Shown piece by piece: positions 7,884 through 16,074 of a DNA stretch of 64,000 nucleotides (position 1 is its first letter; every line of letters begins with the position of its first letter). The DNA comes from JASHPR01 sp963815375 (GTDB taxonomy: Bacteria; Actinomycetota; Actinomycetes; Streptosporangiales; Streptosporangiaceae). A model generated the notes under the pieces. It made no database searches. It was not told the DNA's origin and saw nothing but the letters and a program-made list of their open reading frames with translations. The translations under genes and the position numbers were made by a program. Where the stretch lies: contig CAWFGX010000001.1 in the NCBI GenBank assembly GCA_963815375.1, positions 1,240,001 to 1,304,000 on the forward strand, given 5' to 3'.

Positions 7884-9409
7884 TGACCACGGGGTCGCTG
7901 CTGGTCGCGGGGACTGCCTCCGACGCCGGAAAGTCGGTGCTCACCGCGGGGATCTGCCGCTGGCTGGCCCGCCAGGGCGTACGGGTCGCGCCCTTCAAGG
8001 CCCAGAACATGTCCAACAACTCGGTGGTCGCGCCCGACGGCGCGGAGATCGGCCGGGCCCAGGCGATGCAGGCAGCGGCCTGCGGCGTGCCAGCCGAGGC
8101 GGCCATGAACCCTGTCCTGCTCAAGCCGGGCAGCGACCTGACCAGCCACCTGGTGATCATGGGCCGCCCGGCAGCCGAGGCAGCGACAGCTGGCTACTGG
8201 AACTCCGGCGGCGGGAGCCGAGAGCAACTGCTCGGGACAGTTCTCGACGCCTACGACGGCCTGCGATCCCGCTTCGACGTTGTCGTGTGCGAGGGAGCCG
8301 GCTCGCCGGCCGAGATCAACCTGCGCCGCCACGACATCGTCAACATGGGCCTGGCCCGGGCGCGGGATTTGCCAGTGATCGTGGTCGGCGACATCGACCG
8401 GGGCGGAGTGTTCGCCGCCTTGTACGGCACGCTGGCGCTGCTGGAGCCCGAAGACCAGGCACTGGTCAGTGGTCTGGTGATCAACAAGTTCCGTGGCCAC
8501 CTTGGCCTGCTGGCGCCCGGCCTGTGCGAGATCACGGAGCTCACTGGCCGGCCGGTGCTTGGGGTGGTCCCGTACCTGGCGCGGACCTGGCTGGACGCCG
8601 AGGACGCTGTCGTCACGGAGGGGGGCTACGGCGAGCAGAGCGCAGCCCAGCCGGGCCTGCGGGTAGCGGTGATCCGGCTGCCCCGGATCTCCAACTTCAC
8701 CGACGTCGACGCGCTCGCGCTGGAGCCTGGGGTCGCCGTCCGGTTCGTCACCACCAGGACCGGCCTCGACGACGCCGATCTCGTCATCGTCCCCGGTACC
8801 AGGGCCACCGTCGCCGACCTGGACTGGCTGCGCGGTCAGGGCCTGGACACCGCCCTCCGGGACCGGGCCGCGGCCGGCCGTCCGGTTCTGGGCATCTGCG
8901 GGGGCTACCAGATGTTCGGCACCCTCATCGACGACGAGATCGAGAGCGGCCGCGGCAGCGTGCCAGGGCTGGGCCTGCTGCCGGTGGCGACCCGGTTCGC
9001 GGCGGCGAAGACGCTGAGCCGGCCGTCAGGCTATGCCGCCGGGATAGCGGTCGAGGGTTACGAGATCCACCACGGCACCGTGCGGCGCAATGGCGGCGAG
9101 CCATGGTTCACCAGCGAGCCAGGCGGAGGAATGGCGCTCGACGGGTGCCGGCTAGGCCCGGTGTACGGCACGCTGTGGCACGGGATCATGGAGGGCGATG
9201 AGTTTCGCCGGGCGTTCCTGGGCGAGATCGCCCGGCTCGCCGGCCTGGACTTCACTCCCGCGCCGGGCACCTGCTTCGGGCAGGCCCGGCAGCAGCAGTT
9301 CGACGCGCTCGCCGACGCTGTCGAGGAGCACCTGGACACCAGCGCGCTGCTGCAGCTGATCACGGGCGGGCCGACACCTGGGCTGCCAGCTATCAGGGCC
9401 GGCGGATGA
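7883..9409 (+). CDS. cobQ: adenosylcobyric acid synthase CobQ
   Basis: The 508-residue protein has the full CobQ layout. The N-terminal dethiobiotin-synthetase-like ATPase begins GSLLVAGTASDAGKS and is followed by the family signature PFKAQNMSNNS. The C-terminal triad-type glutamine amidotransferase half has its nucleophile cysteine in RPVLGICGGYQMFG and its histidine in GYEIHHG. It amidates the b, d, e and g carboxylates of adenosylcobyrinic acid a,c-diamide using glutamine and ATP. Its stop overlaps the cobD start (ATGA), so the two are co-transcribed. It is divergent from the cobC-like gene. Confidence 0.96.
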   Translation: MTTGSLLVAGTASDAGKSVLTAGICRWLARQGVRVAPFKAQNMSNNSVVAPDGAEIGRAQAMQAAACGVPAEAAMNPVLLKPGSDLTSHLVIMGRPAAEAATAGYWNSGGGSREQLLGTVLDAYDGLRSRFDVVVCEGAGSPAEINLRRHDIVNMGLARARDLPVIVVGDIDRGGVFAALYGTLALLEPEDQALVSGLVINKFRGHLGLLAPGLCEITELTGRPVLGVVPYLARTWLDAEDAVVTEGGYGEQSAAQPGLRVAVIRLPRISNFTDVDALALEPGVAVRFVTTRTGLDDADLVIVPGTRATVADLDWLRGQGLDTALRDRAAAGRPVLGICGGYQMFGTLIDDEIESGRGSVPGLGLLPVATRFAAAKTLSRPSGYAAGIAVEGYEIHHGTVRRNGGEPWFTSEPGGGMALDGCRLGPVYGTLWHGIMEGDEFRRAFLGEIARLAGLDFTPAPGTCFGQARQQQFDALADAVEEHLDTSALLQLITGGPTPGLPAIRAGG

Positions 9410-10413
9410 GGACGCGCACCCGGGCGCCGGGCTCTTTGCCGCCGGCCGACTGGCCGCTCGCATCGGGGCTGGCGGCCGGGGCCCTGGCCGATGCCCTGAT
9501 TGGCGACCCGGCCCGCTGGCATCCCGTCGCCTTGTTCGGCCAGGCGGCGGCCGAACTGGAGCAGCTTGTCTACGCCGACTGCAAGCGCGCGGGCGCGGTT
9601 TTCACCGGGGGCAGTGTCCTGCTCGCAGGCGGCCCGGTTCTTGCCGCGACACGACTGGCCCGGCGCAGGCCCCTGGCGCGCGCAGCCCTCACCGCCACCG
9701 TCAGCTGGGCGGTGACCGGTGCCCGGTCGCTTGCCGCCGAGGCGCTGCGGGTCTCCGGCGCGCTCGCGGAAGGAGACCTGCCCGGCGCTCGCCTGGTGCT
9801 GCCGCGGCTGTGCGGCCGCGACCCCGAGCACCTCGATGCCGCCGGGATCGCCAGGGCCGTCGTCGAGTCTGTCGCCGAGAACACCAGTGACGCAATCGTC
9901 GCCCCGCTGGTGTGGGGCGCCCTGGCCGGCCCGGCCGGCCTCGCTTGCTACCGGGCCATTAACACGCTGGACGCGATGACCGGTCACCACTCGCCGCGGT
10001 ATGAGCGCTTCGGCTGGGCATCAGCGCGCCTCGACGACGTAGCCAACTGGGCGCCCGCCCGGCTCACCGCCCTGCTCACGGCTGCCTGTGCCCCGGCGGT
10101 CGGCGGCAGTCCCGCCATCACCTGGCGTACCGCCTGGGGCGACGGCCCGCATCATCCAAGCCCGAACGCCGGCTGGTGCGAGGCCGCGTTCGCAGGCGCG
10201 CTCGGCGTCCGGCTCGGCGGCCCGCTCAGCTACGCGGGCCGTGCTCAGTACCGGCCCGAGCTCGGCGCCGGGCGCCCGCCGCGGGCCGCCGACATCGTCC
10301 GAGCCGTCAGGCTGAGCCGCGCCGTCACGGTAGCCGTAGCCGCGTTCAGCGCATCCTTGTCCTTGGCTTTCACCGACGCCGGCTGGATGCAGAGCGCCGC
10401 GCTGGCCGACTAG
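9406..10413 (+). CDS. cobD: adenosylcobinamide-phosphate synthase CobD/CbiB
   Basis: An integral membrane protein of 335 residues. Family motifs are DALIGDPARWHPV near the N terminus, VESVAENTSDAIVAPL, NTLDAMTGHHSPRYERFGWASARLDD, written here only as a landmark in parts (NTLDAMTGH and FGWASARLDD), and the C-terminal PHHPSPNAGWCEAAFAGAL. It attaches (R)-1-amino-2-propanol or its phosphate to cobyric acid, directly after the CobQ step. Coupling to cobQ is by a four-base overlap. The gene ends in CTAG, shared with the stop of the convergent phosphatase gene. Confidence 0.95.
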   Translation: MRTRTRAPGSLPPADWPLASGLAAGALADALIGDPARWHPVALFGQAAAELEQLVYADCKRAGAVFTGGSVLLAGGPVLAATRLARRRPLARAALTATVSWAVTGARSLAAEALRVSGALAEGDLPGARLVLPRLCGRDPEHLDAAGIARAVVESVAENTSDAIVAPLVWGALAGPAGLACYRAINTLDAMTGHHSPRYERFGWASARLDDVANWAPARLTALLTAACAPAVGGSPAITWRTAWGDGPHHPSPNAGWCEAAFAGALGVRLGGPLSYAGRAQYRPELGAGRPPRAADIVRAVRLSRAVTVAVAAFSASLSLAFTDAGWMQSAALAD

Positions 10414-12551
10414 CAGAACTGGCGCGGCCGGCCCGGCAACGGCTGCTGGGCCCAGACGACCTTGCCGGTGCTCGTGTGGCGGGTGCCCCAGCGCTCGGCT
10501 AGCCGGGCGACCAGCATGAGGCCACGGCCGCCCTCGTCGTAGCGGTCGGCGCGGCGCAGGTGCGGCGCGGAACCGCTGCCGTCGAAGACCTCGCAGGTCA
10601 GGGAGGCGTCCAGGATTATCCGGAGCTGGATGGGCTGGTGGGCGTGGCGGATGGCGTTGGTGACGAGTTCGCTGACCAGAAGCTCGGTGGTGAACGTGAT
10701 GTCCTCCAGGCCCCAGGCGGCCAGCTGGCGGGCGGCGCCAGCGCGAGCCTCGGCGACGACGGCGGGGTCGGCTGGCAGGTCCCAGCAGACGATCCGGTCC
10801 GCAGGCAGGGCACACGTCCGGGCGACAAGCAGGGCAGCGTCGTCTCCTGCTCCTGCCTGCTCGGGCAGCAGCGTCCCGACCAGCCTGTCGCAGATGGTGC
10901 CGAGCGAGAGGATGCCATGCGCAGGGCCATCGCGCCGCTGGTGAACGTCGCTCAGCACGTTGCGCATCGACTCCAGCCCGGCGTCGATGTCACGCTGGCG
11001 CGATTCGACCAGGCCGTCGGTATACAGCACGAGCAGGCTGCCTTCGGGCAGTTCCACCTCGGCTTCTTCGAAGGGCAGGCCGCCCACTCCCAGCGGAGGC
11101 CCGGCCGGCAGGTCGAGATAGGTCACGGTGCCGCCGGGGGTCAGCAGCGCGGGGACCGGATGGCCGGCCCTGGCCATGGTGCAGCGGCGCGATATCGGGT
11201 CGTACACCGCGTACAGGCAGGTCGCGCTGAGGTCCGCCGCGGCGTCTTCCTGCTCGGCCGCCAGCCGTGCGACCACGTCATCGAGCCTGGTCAGCAGCTC
11301 CTCTGGTTCCAGGTCCACGTCAGCCAGGGTCTGCACGGCGGTCCGCAGCCGTCCCATGGTGGCGGCCGCGTGGATGCCATGGCCGGCGACATCGCCGACG
11401 ACCAGGCCTACGCGACAGCCCGACAGCCGTATCACGTCGAACCAGTCGCCGCCGACAGCGACACCGGAGTGCGCGGGCAGATAGCGGGTGGCCACCTCGA
11501 CAGCCGACTGCTCGAGCTGACGCTGCTGGAGAAGACTGCGCTGCAGGGCCAGCGCGGTCGCGTGCTCGCGGCTGTAGCGGCGGGCGTTGTCCAGGCAGAC
11601 GGCCGCCCGGGTGACGATCTCTTCGGCCAGCAGTATGTCTTCGTGGCCAAAAGGCTCCGCGCGCTGGTGGCGGGCGAAGACCGCGACCCCCAGCGTGGCG
11701 CCGCGGGCCCGGATCGGGACCACCATCATGGACTTGAGCTGGTGGCGGACGATGCTGGCGGCCTGCTCGGCGCGCGCGCCGACAGCCCACTGAGCAATGT
11801 TGCTGCCCGGGCCGGAGTAGCTCGCTGTCCGGCCCGCTTCCAGGCACTCCGCCACCAGTGAGTGTGCCGGGTAGGAGGCGACCTCGCCGGGCTGGGCCAC
11901 GGCCTCGGGGACGCCATCCAGGACAGAGCCATTCGCCATCCGCCGCAGCGGGATCGTTCCGTGCAAGCGGCCTGTGACTGGCTCATCCCCGCGGACCACC
12001 GAGTCGAGGAGGTCGACCATGGCCAGATCGGCGAGCCGGGGCACGGCTACACCGACCAGCTCCTCGGCCGTCCTGGTCATGTCAAGGGTGCTGCCGATCC
12101 GGGTATTCGCCTCCTCGACCAGTGCCAGCCGCTCGCGGGCCAGGTGCTGCTCGGTCACGTCGAGCCCGACCGCCAGCACCCCGCGAACCTGGCCGTCGGG
12201 CCCGTCCACGGTCGAGATGAAGACATCGGCGACGTGATAATCCTGGTGGCCCGGTAGCCGGAGCCCGCCACGCCATATGTCTGGTTTCCCGGTCAGTGCC
12301 ACCCGCCGTGCGCAAGCCAGAAATGAATCGGCTTCCGGCGCGGACGTCAGGTCGGTCAGCCGCAGGTTCAGGCCCTCGTCCTCGGTTCGCAGGCCCAATA
12401 TGCGGCACAGCGCGCCGTTCAGCCGCATATACCGCATCTGCACGTCGAGGAGAGCCACGGCCAGCGGGCACTGAGCGACCGCCCAGTCCATCAACTCCTG
12501 CAGGTTGGTATCACGGAAGTCGCTGGCCAGGCCCGTCATCGGGTGCCTCAT
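10410..12551 (-). CDS. PAS-GAF-SpoIIE (PP2C-type) phosphatase with anti-sigma-like ATPase domain
   Basis: A 713-residue signalling protein. Residues ~15-135 form a PAS domain (CPLAVALLDVQMRYMRLNGA). Residues ~150-335 form a GAF domain. Residues ~345-580 form a SpoIIE/RsbU phosphatase with GGDWFDVI, VGDVAGHGIHAA and LVLYTDGLVESR supplying metal-binding aspartates. Residues ~590-705 form an RsbW-like HATPase with LLVSELVTNAIRHA and GGRGLMLVARLAERWG. Such proteins act in partner-switching control of sigma factors in actinomycetes. No transmembrane helix is seen. The gene is monocistronic and convergent with cobD, sharing a CTAG. Specific partner unknown. Confidence 0.92.
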   Translation of the reverse strand: MRHPMTGLASDFRDTNLQELMDWAVAQCPLAVALLDVQMRYMRLNGALCRILGLRTEDEGLNLRLTDLTSAPEADSFLACARRVALTGKPDIWRGGLRLPGHQDYHVADVFISTVDGPDGQVRGVLAVGLDVTEQHLARERLALVEEANTRIGSTLDMTRTAEELVGVAVPRLADLAMVDLLDSVVRGDEPVTGRLHGTIPLRRMANGSVLDGVPEAVAQPGEVASYPAHSLVAECLEAGRTASYSGPGSNIAQWAVGARAEQAASIVRHQLKSMMVVPIRARGATLGVAVFARHQRAEPFGHEDILLAEEIVTRAAVCLDNARRYSREHATALALQRSLLQQRQLEQSAVEVATRYLPAHSGVAVGGDWFDVIRLSGCRVGLVVGDVAGHGIHAAATMGRLRTAVQTLADVDLEPEELLTRLDDVVARLAAEQEDAAADLSATCLYAVYDPISRRCTMARAGHPVPALLTPGGTVTYLDLPAGPPLGVGGLPFEEAEVELPEGSLLVLYTDGLVESRQRDIDAGLESMRNVLSDVHQRRDGPAHGILSLGTICDRLVGTLLPEQAGAGDDAALLVARTCALPADRIVCWDLPADPAVVAEARAGAARQLAAWGLEDITFTTELLVSELVTNAIRHAHQPIQLRIILDASLTCEVFDGSGSAPHLRRADRYDEGGRGLMLVARLAERWGTRHTSTGKVVWAQQPLPGRPRQFC

Positions 12552-12690
12552 TGGTCATCATGCCCCCAGCGGATGCATTGAGTAACGATGCCTGATGCGT
12601 TTTGTCACAGCACGCTACCAGGGGTGCACGCCTGGTCAGGAAGACCGATGCTTGCTCAACCAGGGCATACCGCCCCAGTCCCGGCAGTGT

Positions 12691-12783
12691 TCAGGCAGAG
12701 CCGAACTCGTCGTCTGGGTGCCGGGCAAAGGCCTTGACCAGCCACGTGACCACGCAGATCACGCCGGCCGCGAACGCGGCCAT
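12691..12783 (-). CDS. possible 30-aa single-helix membrane peptide
   Basis: A micro-frame reads MAAFAAGVICVVTWLVKAF and then a charged tail ending DDEFGSA. It is preceded by GGGGA six bases before the ATG, a good ribosome binding site. It lies about 80 bases after the stop of the sensor kinase on the same strand, so it could be the last gene of the HK/RR operon. The hydrophobic-then-acidic layout resembles small membrane regulators, but no family is recognised. Confidence 0.4.
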   Translation of the reverse strand: MAAFAAGVICVVTWLVKAFARHPDDEFGSA

Positions 12784-12862
12784 GAAGATCCCCAGATGTG
12801 AGGATCCTCGTCAAGCCCTCAGCCGGTCTCAGGGTACGGGAGGGCAAGGGCGGTCTTGCTCC

Positions 12863-14077
12863 TCAGCTACGACCGGCCGGGGAGCCGGTGGCCGGGACCG
12901 GAGCGCCGGCCGAGGGAATCGTGACCGTGACGGACAGGCCGCCATCATCGCGAGGGCTGGCGGTGGCGGTGCCGCCGTGGATCGCGGCGATGGACGCGAC
13001 GATGGCCAGGCCGAGCCCGAAGCCGTCATGGGACGTGCGGTCGCTGAGCCGCTCGAACGGCTGGAAGATGCGGCCGGCATCCGCCGGGGTGATGACGGGG
13101 CCGGTATTGGCCACGGTCAGCTGGCTGCTGGCGGCAACGGTCTGGGTGCTGATCCAGATGTCACCGGCGGCGGTGTTGTACCGGACCGCGTTGTCGACCA
13201 GGTTCGCGACGAGTCGTTCGGCCAGTACCGGATCGCCCGAGATGACGGCGGGCTCGAGCGTGGTGTGCGCCCGCCGGTCGCCGAGGCCGGCGGTATCGAG
13301 GACGTCTTCGGCGACAGTGGCCAAGTCGACCTCCTCGTGAATGGAAAGCCCGCGCTCGTTGCGCGCGAGGATGAGCAGTGCGCCGAAGAGGTGCTCAGCG
13401 TGATCCACAGCGGCGCGAATGTCCTCACCCATCGCGCGCAGATCGCCGGGCGCGGCGTCCGGGTTACCCAGAACGACGTCGACCGTCGCGCGCATGACCG
13501 CGAGCGGGGTGCGCAGTTCATGTGAGGCGTTCGCGATGAACCGTTGCTGGCCGTCAAACGCGGCCTGGAGCCGGCCGAGCATCTCGTCGAACGTCTCGGC
13601 CAGTTCGCGGAGCTCGTCGCGTGGACCTGTCAGTGCGACCCGACCCGACAGGTTGTGTTCGGACGCGGCGCGGGCGGCCGCGGTGATCTGGTGCACTGGA
13701 CGCAGTGCTCGCCCGGCGAAGATCCACCCAAGGACCGCGGCGAGGGCAATAACCACGGCCAGCGTGATCAGCGAGTACTGCAGCAGATGCGACCGGGTAA
13801 GGTCACGCTGGACCTGCGCGCCCTGCTGCTGGAAGTACGCGGCGCACTTGACAAGCAGGCCCTGGTCGGGATGGGCGCTGTTCTCCACAGACTGGCACTG
13901 CGCCGCGATGCTGACCGGACGGCCCTGGGGGGAAGAAAGCTGCTGGTCCTGCCCTGACGTACCTAGCTGCGCCATCAGGCTGTAGCTGACGGCCACGACG
14001 ATCGCGCCGCACACGGCGAACAGGCCGGTGTATAGCAGGGTCAGCCGGGCCCGGACGGTCAGCCGCAGGCGGCTCAC
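12863..14077 (-). CDS. sensor histidine kinase (HAMP, OmpR-class) of efflux module 1
   Basis: About 404 residues from the GTG (14077) that overlaps the stop of the response regulator gene (GTGA). TM1 lies at ~12-35 and TM2 at ~108-132, with a ~70-residue extracytoplasmic part containing two Cys (QCQSV, VKCAAY). A HAMP domain follows. The H-box is FIANASHELRTPLAVMRATVD, split here as ASHELRTP, with its phosphorylated His. The N-box is LVANLVDNAVRYN and the G2 region is DGFGLGLAIV. It phosphorylates the upstream regulator. Context implies that it senses an envelope-active compound and controls the lipoprotein/ABC genes across the divergent promoter. Confidence 0.93.
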   Translation of the reverse strand: MSRLRLTVRARLTLLYTGLFAVCGAIVVAVSYSLMAQLGTSGQDQQLSSPQGRPVSIAAQCQSVENSAHPDQGLLVKCAAYFQQQGAQVQRDLTRSHLLQYSLITLAVVIALAAVLGWIFAGRALRPVHQITAAARAASEHNLSGRVALTGPRDELRELAETFDEMLGRLQAAFDGQQRFIANASHELRTPLAVMRATVDVVLGNPDAAPGDLRAMGEDIRAAVDHAEHLFGALLILARNERGLSIHEEVDLATVAEDVLDTAGLGDRRAHTTLEPAVISGDPVLAERLVANLVDNAVRYNTAAGDIWISTQTVAASSQLTVANTGPVITPADAGRIFQPFERLSDRTSHDGFGLGLAIVASIAAIHGGTATASPRDDGGLSVTVTIPSAGAPVPATGSPAGRS

Positions 14078-14718
14078 ATCCGGTACCCCTTGCCTACCAC
14101 GGTTTCGATCAGCGGCGGGTCGCCGAGCTTGCGCCGCAGCCGGGCCATCGTCACCGACACGATGTTGCTGAACGGGTCGGCGTGCGCGTCCCACACGTGC
14201 TCGAGCAGTTCCTCCGCGCTGACCACGGCGCCGCCGGCGGACAGCAGCATTTCCAGGACCCCGAATTCCTTGCGGGTCAGCGACAGCGAGCGGCCGCCGC
14301 GGCTGGCGCGGTGCCGCGCAAGGTCCACGGCAAGGTCTCCGCGGCGCAGGACAGGCGGCGCGGACGGCGCGCGACGGGACAGAGCCCGCACCCGGGCGAC
14401 GAGCTCGGCGAACGCGAACGGCTTGGGCAGGTAGTCATCCGCGCCCAGTTCCAGCCCGTCGACTCGGTCGTCGACGCCGGCGGCGGCGGTGAGCATGAGG
14501 ATCCGCGGGCCGCCGCCGGCCAGGGTGCGGCACACCCGGTCGCCGTGCACGGCCGGCAGATCGCGGTCGAGCACGATCACGTCATAGGCCGTATGCGTGG
14601 CGGCCTCCAGCGCGGCGGCGCCATCGTGCACGGCGTCCACGGCCATCCCTGCCTGAGCCAGCCCCTGAGCGATCCGCCCGGCAAGCGTTGCATGGTCCTC
14701 GACCACCAGCACCCGCAT
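14074..14718 (-). CDS. OmpR/PhoB-family response regulator of efflux module 1
   Basis: The 214-residue start is MRVLVVEDHATLAGRI. The receiver domain (1-115) has the acidic pair in VVEDH, the phosphoacceptor Asp in VIVLDRDLP, and the switch Lys in DDYLPKPFAF. The winged-helix C-terminal domain carries LTRKEFGVLEMLLSAGGAVV and ends TVVGKGYRM. Translation is coupled to the kinase. It is divergent from the lipoprotein/ABC operon, its likely target. Confidence 0.95.
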   Translation of the reverse strand: MRVLVVEDHATLAGRIAQGLAQAGMAVDAVHDGAAALEAATHTAYDVIVLDRDLPAVHGDRVCRTLAGGGPRILMLTAAAGVDDRVDGLELGADDYLPKPFAFAELVARVRALSRRAPSAPPVLRRGDLAVDLARHRASRGGRSLSLTRKEFGVLEMLLSAGGAVVSAEELLEHVWDAHADPFSNIVSVTMARLRRKLGDPPLIETVVGKGYRM

Positions 14719-14819
14719 CCCACCAGCATGCGCCGGCCGGCATGACATCCGTGCAACATCGCTGGTAGCGCTGGTGTCACCGGTCCGTGTGTAGAACTGC
14801 CGGCATGACGCCAGTCCCC
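14719..14819. promoter_or_regulatory. divergent promoter region of efflux module 1
   Basis: About 100 bases separate the response regulator and the first lipoprotein. A direct repeat ACCAGCG(C/A)T occurs twice at nine-base spacing on the minus strand (about 14761-14780), and GGTGTCACC is a small palindrome. These are candidate regulator sites, but the spacing does not match the usual 11-base OmpR pattern. Confidence 0.35.
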
Positions 14820-15428
14820 ATGATGAACGACAGCATCGGCATTGTGTGCCGGCCGCGGCGGGCGTGGCCGCCAATAGCGCGAGCCGCGGCCGCCATCATT
14901 TCCATGTCAGTCCTGACCCTCGTGGCCGCAGCGTGCAGCGGCAGCCCATCATCCACCGGTTCCGGCGGCTCATCGAACTCCCAGTTGCTCGCCTTCTCCC
15001 GATGCATGCGTTCACACGGCGTGCCGAACTTTCCCGACCCCAACAGCAGCGGAGAGCTGTCAAAAACCACTCTGCAGCAACTCGCGGCCAGCGATTCCCG
15101 GTTCCAGCCGGCGACCCAAACGTGCGCGCACTTGCTCCCCAACGGCGGCAGCGGGCCGACCGCCGCCGAGGTGCAGCAGGAGTGGAGCGGCATGCTGAAT
15201 TTCGCACGGTGCATGCACTCACATGGCGTACCGGACTGGCCCGACCCCACCCCCTATCCGCCGCGTCCCAACGAACCTACGTTCATTGTGCCTGCCAGCA
15301 TTCAGCCGATACCGCCAATCATTTCCAAGGTGGACGAATGCCTGCGGCTGGTGCCACATAACAGCGTCGTGGGTCACATAGGCAACCCCAGCTGGCGGAG
15401 CGCGCAGCAGGCAATGGCCGGATCGTGA
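14820..15428 (+). CDS. lipoprotein with doubled C-M-x-S-H-G-V-P motif (module 1, copy a)
   Basis: Residues ~20-45 are a signal peptide ending in the lipobox LVAAACS, so the mature protein is lipid-anchored. A Ser/Gly linker follows. The body contains the motif CMRSHGVPNFPDPN and a second version, CMHSHGVPDWPDP, about 75 residues later. I know this architecture only as uncharacterised actinobacterial lipoproteins near HlyD/MacB-type transporters. The start follows the paralog downstream, which begins with the same MMND; ATGs at 14805 and a GTG at 14787 are alternatives. The paired Cys-x-x-x-His suggest metal or redox binding (inference). Confidence 0.75.
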   Translation: MMNDSIGIVCRPRRAWPPIARAAAAIISMSVLTLVAAACSGSPSSTGSGGSSNSQLLAFSRCMRSHGVPNFPDPNSSGELSKTTLQQLAASDSRFQPATQTCAHLLPNGGSGPTAAEVQQEWSGMLNFARCMHSHGVPDWPDPTPYPPRPNEPTFIVPASIQPIPPIISKVDECLRLVPHNSVVGHIGNPSWRSAQQAMAGS

Positions 15429-15449
15429 GCGGAATAACCCCAGGAGACC

Positions 15450-16070
15450 ATGATGAACGACAAGATCCGCTTCATACGCCGGCCATGGCCGGCCCGGCCG
15501 GCCGCAGCGCGGATAACGGCCGCCATCGTTTCGGTGACAGCGCTGGCCCTCGTGGCCGCTGCATGCAGCGGCAGCCCGTCATCCACCGGCTCCGGCGGCT
15601 CACCGAGCACGGCGGGGTCAGCGAAGTCCGCGTCAGCGGTCAGCTTTTCTCGCTGCATGCGCTCGCACGGCGTGCCGAACTACCCCGACCCCAGCAGCAA
15701 CGGAGTGCTGCCTAAGACCAGCGCACAGCGGCTCGGCGTCAGCAGTGCTGTGTTCCAGGCGGGCGAGACGGCCTGTCAGCACCTGCTGCCGAACACCGGC
15801 GGGTCGCTCACCGCCAGCTCGCTCCAGCAGTGCTATCTGGCCGGCGTCTGCCCGCAGGCTCTGGTGCAGCGGGCACTGAGCGCCGGGCGGCAATTCGCCG
15901 GATGCATGCGCACCCACGGGGTGCCGAACTGGCCCGACCCCAGCGTGGATTCACAAGGGCGCCCTACTTTCGACATCAATGTGCCGCGCCCGGCACCACC
16001 CCAGGTCAGCACCGCGATCACTGAATGCGAGCGCTTGCAGCCCGCGGGCTCGCTGCTGGCGTGGGGGTGA
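15450..16070 (+). CDS. lipoprotein with doubled C-M-R-x-H-G-V-P motif (module 1, copy b)
   Basis: A 206-residue paralog of the preceding gene, 21 bases downstream. The start ATGATGAACGAC has CAGGAG before it. The lipobox is LVAAACS, followed by the same SGSPSSTGSGGS linker. Motifs are FSRCMRSHGVPNYPDPSS and FAGCMRTHGVPNWPDPS. Two further Cys (CQHLLPN, CYLAGVC) and a late C in TECERL give conserved Cys spacing shared with the module 2 homolog. It ends four bases before the adaptor gene, so it belongs to the transporter operon. Confidence 0.8.
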   Translation: MMNDKIRFIRRPWPARPAAARITAAIVSVTALALVAAACSGSPSSTGSGGSPSTAGSAKSASAVSFSRCMRSHGVPNYPDPSSNGVLPKTSAQRLGVSSAVFQAGETACQHLLPNTGGSLTASSLQQCYLAGVCPQALVQRALSAGRQFAGCMRTHGVPNWPDPSVDSQGRPTFDINVPRPAPPQVSTAITECERLQPAGSLLAWG

Positions 16071-16074
16071 CGGC

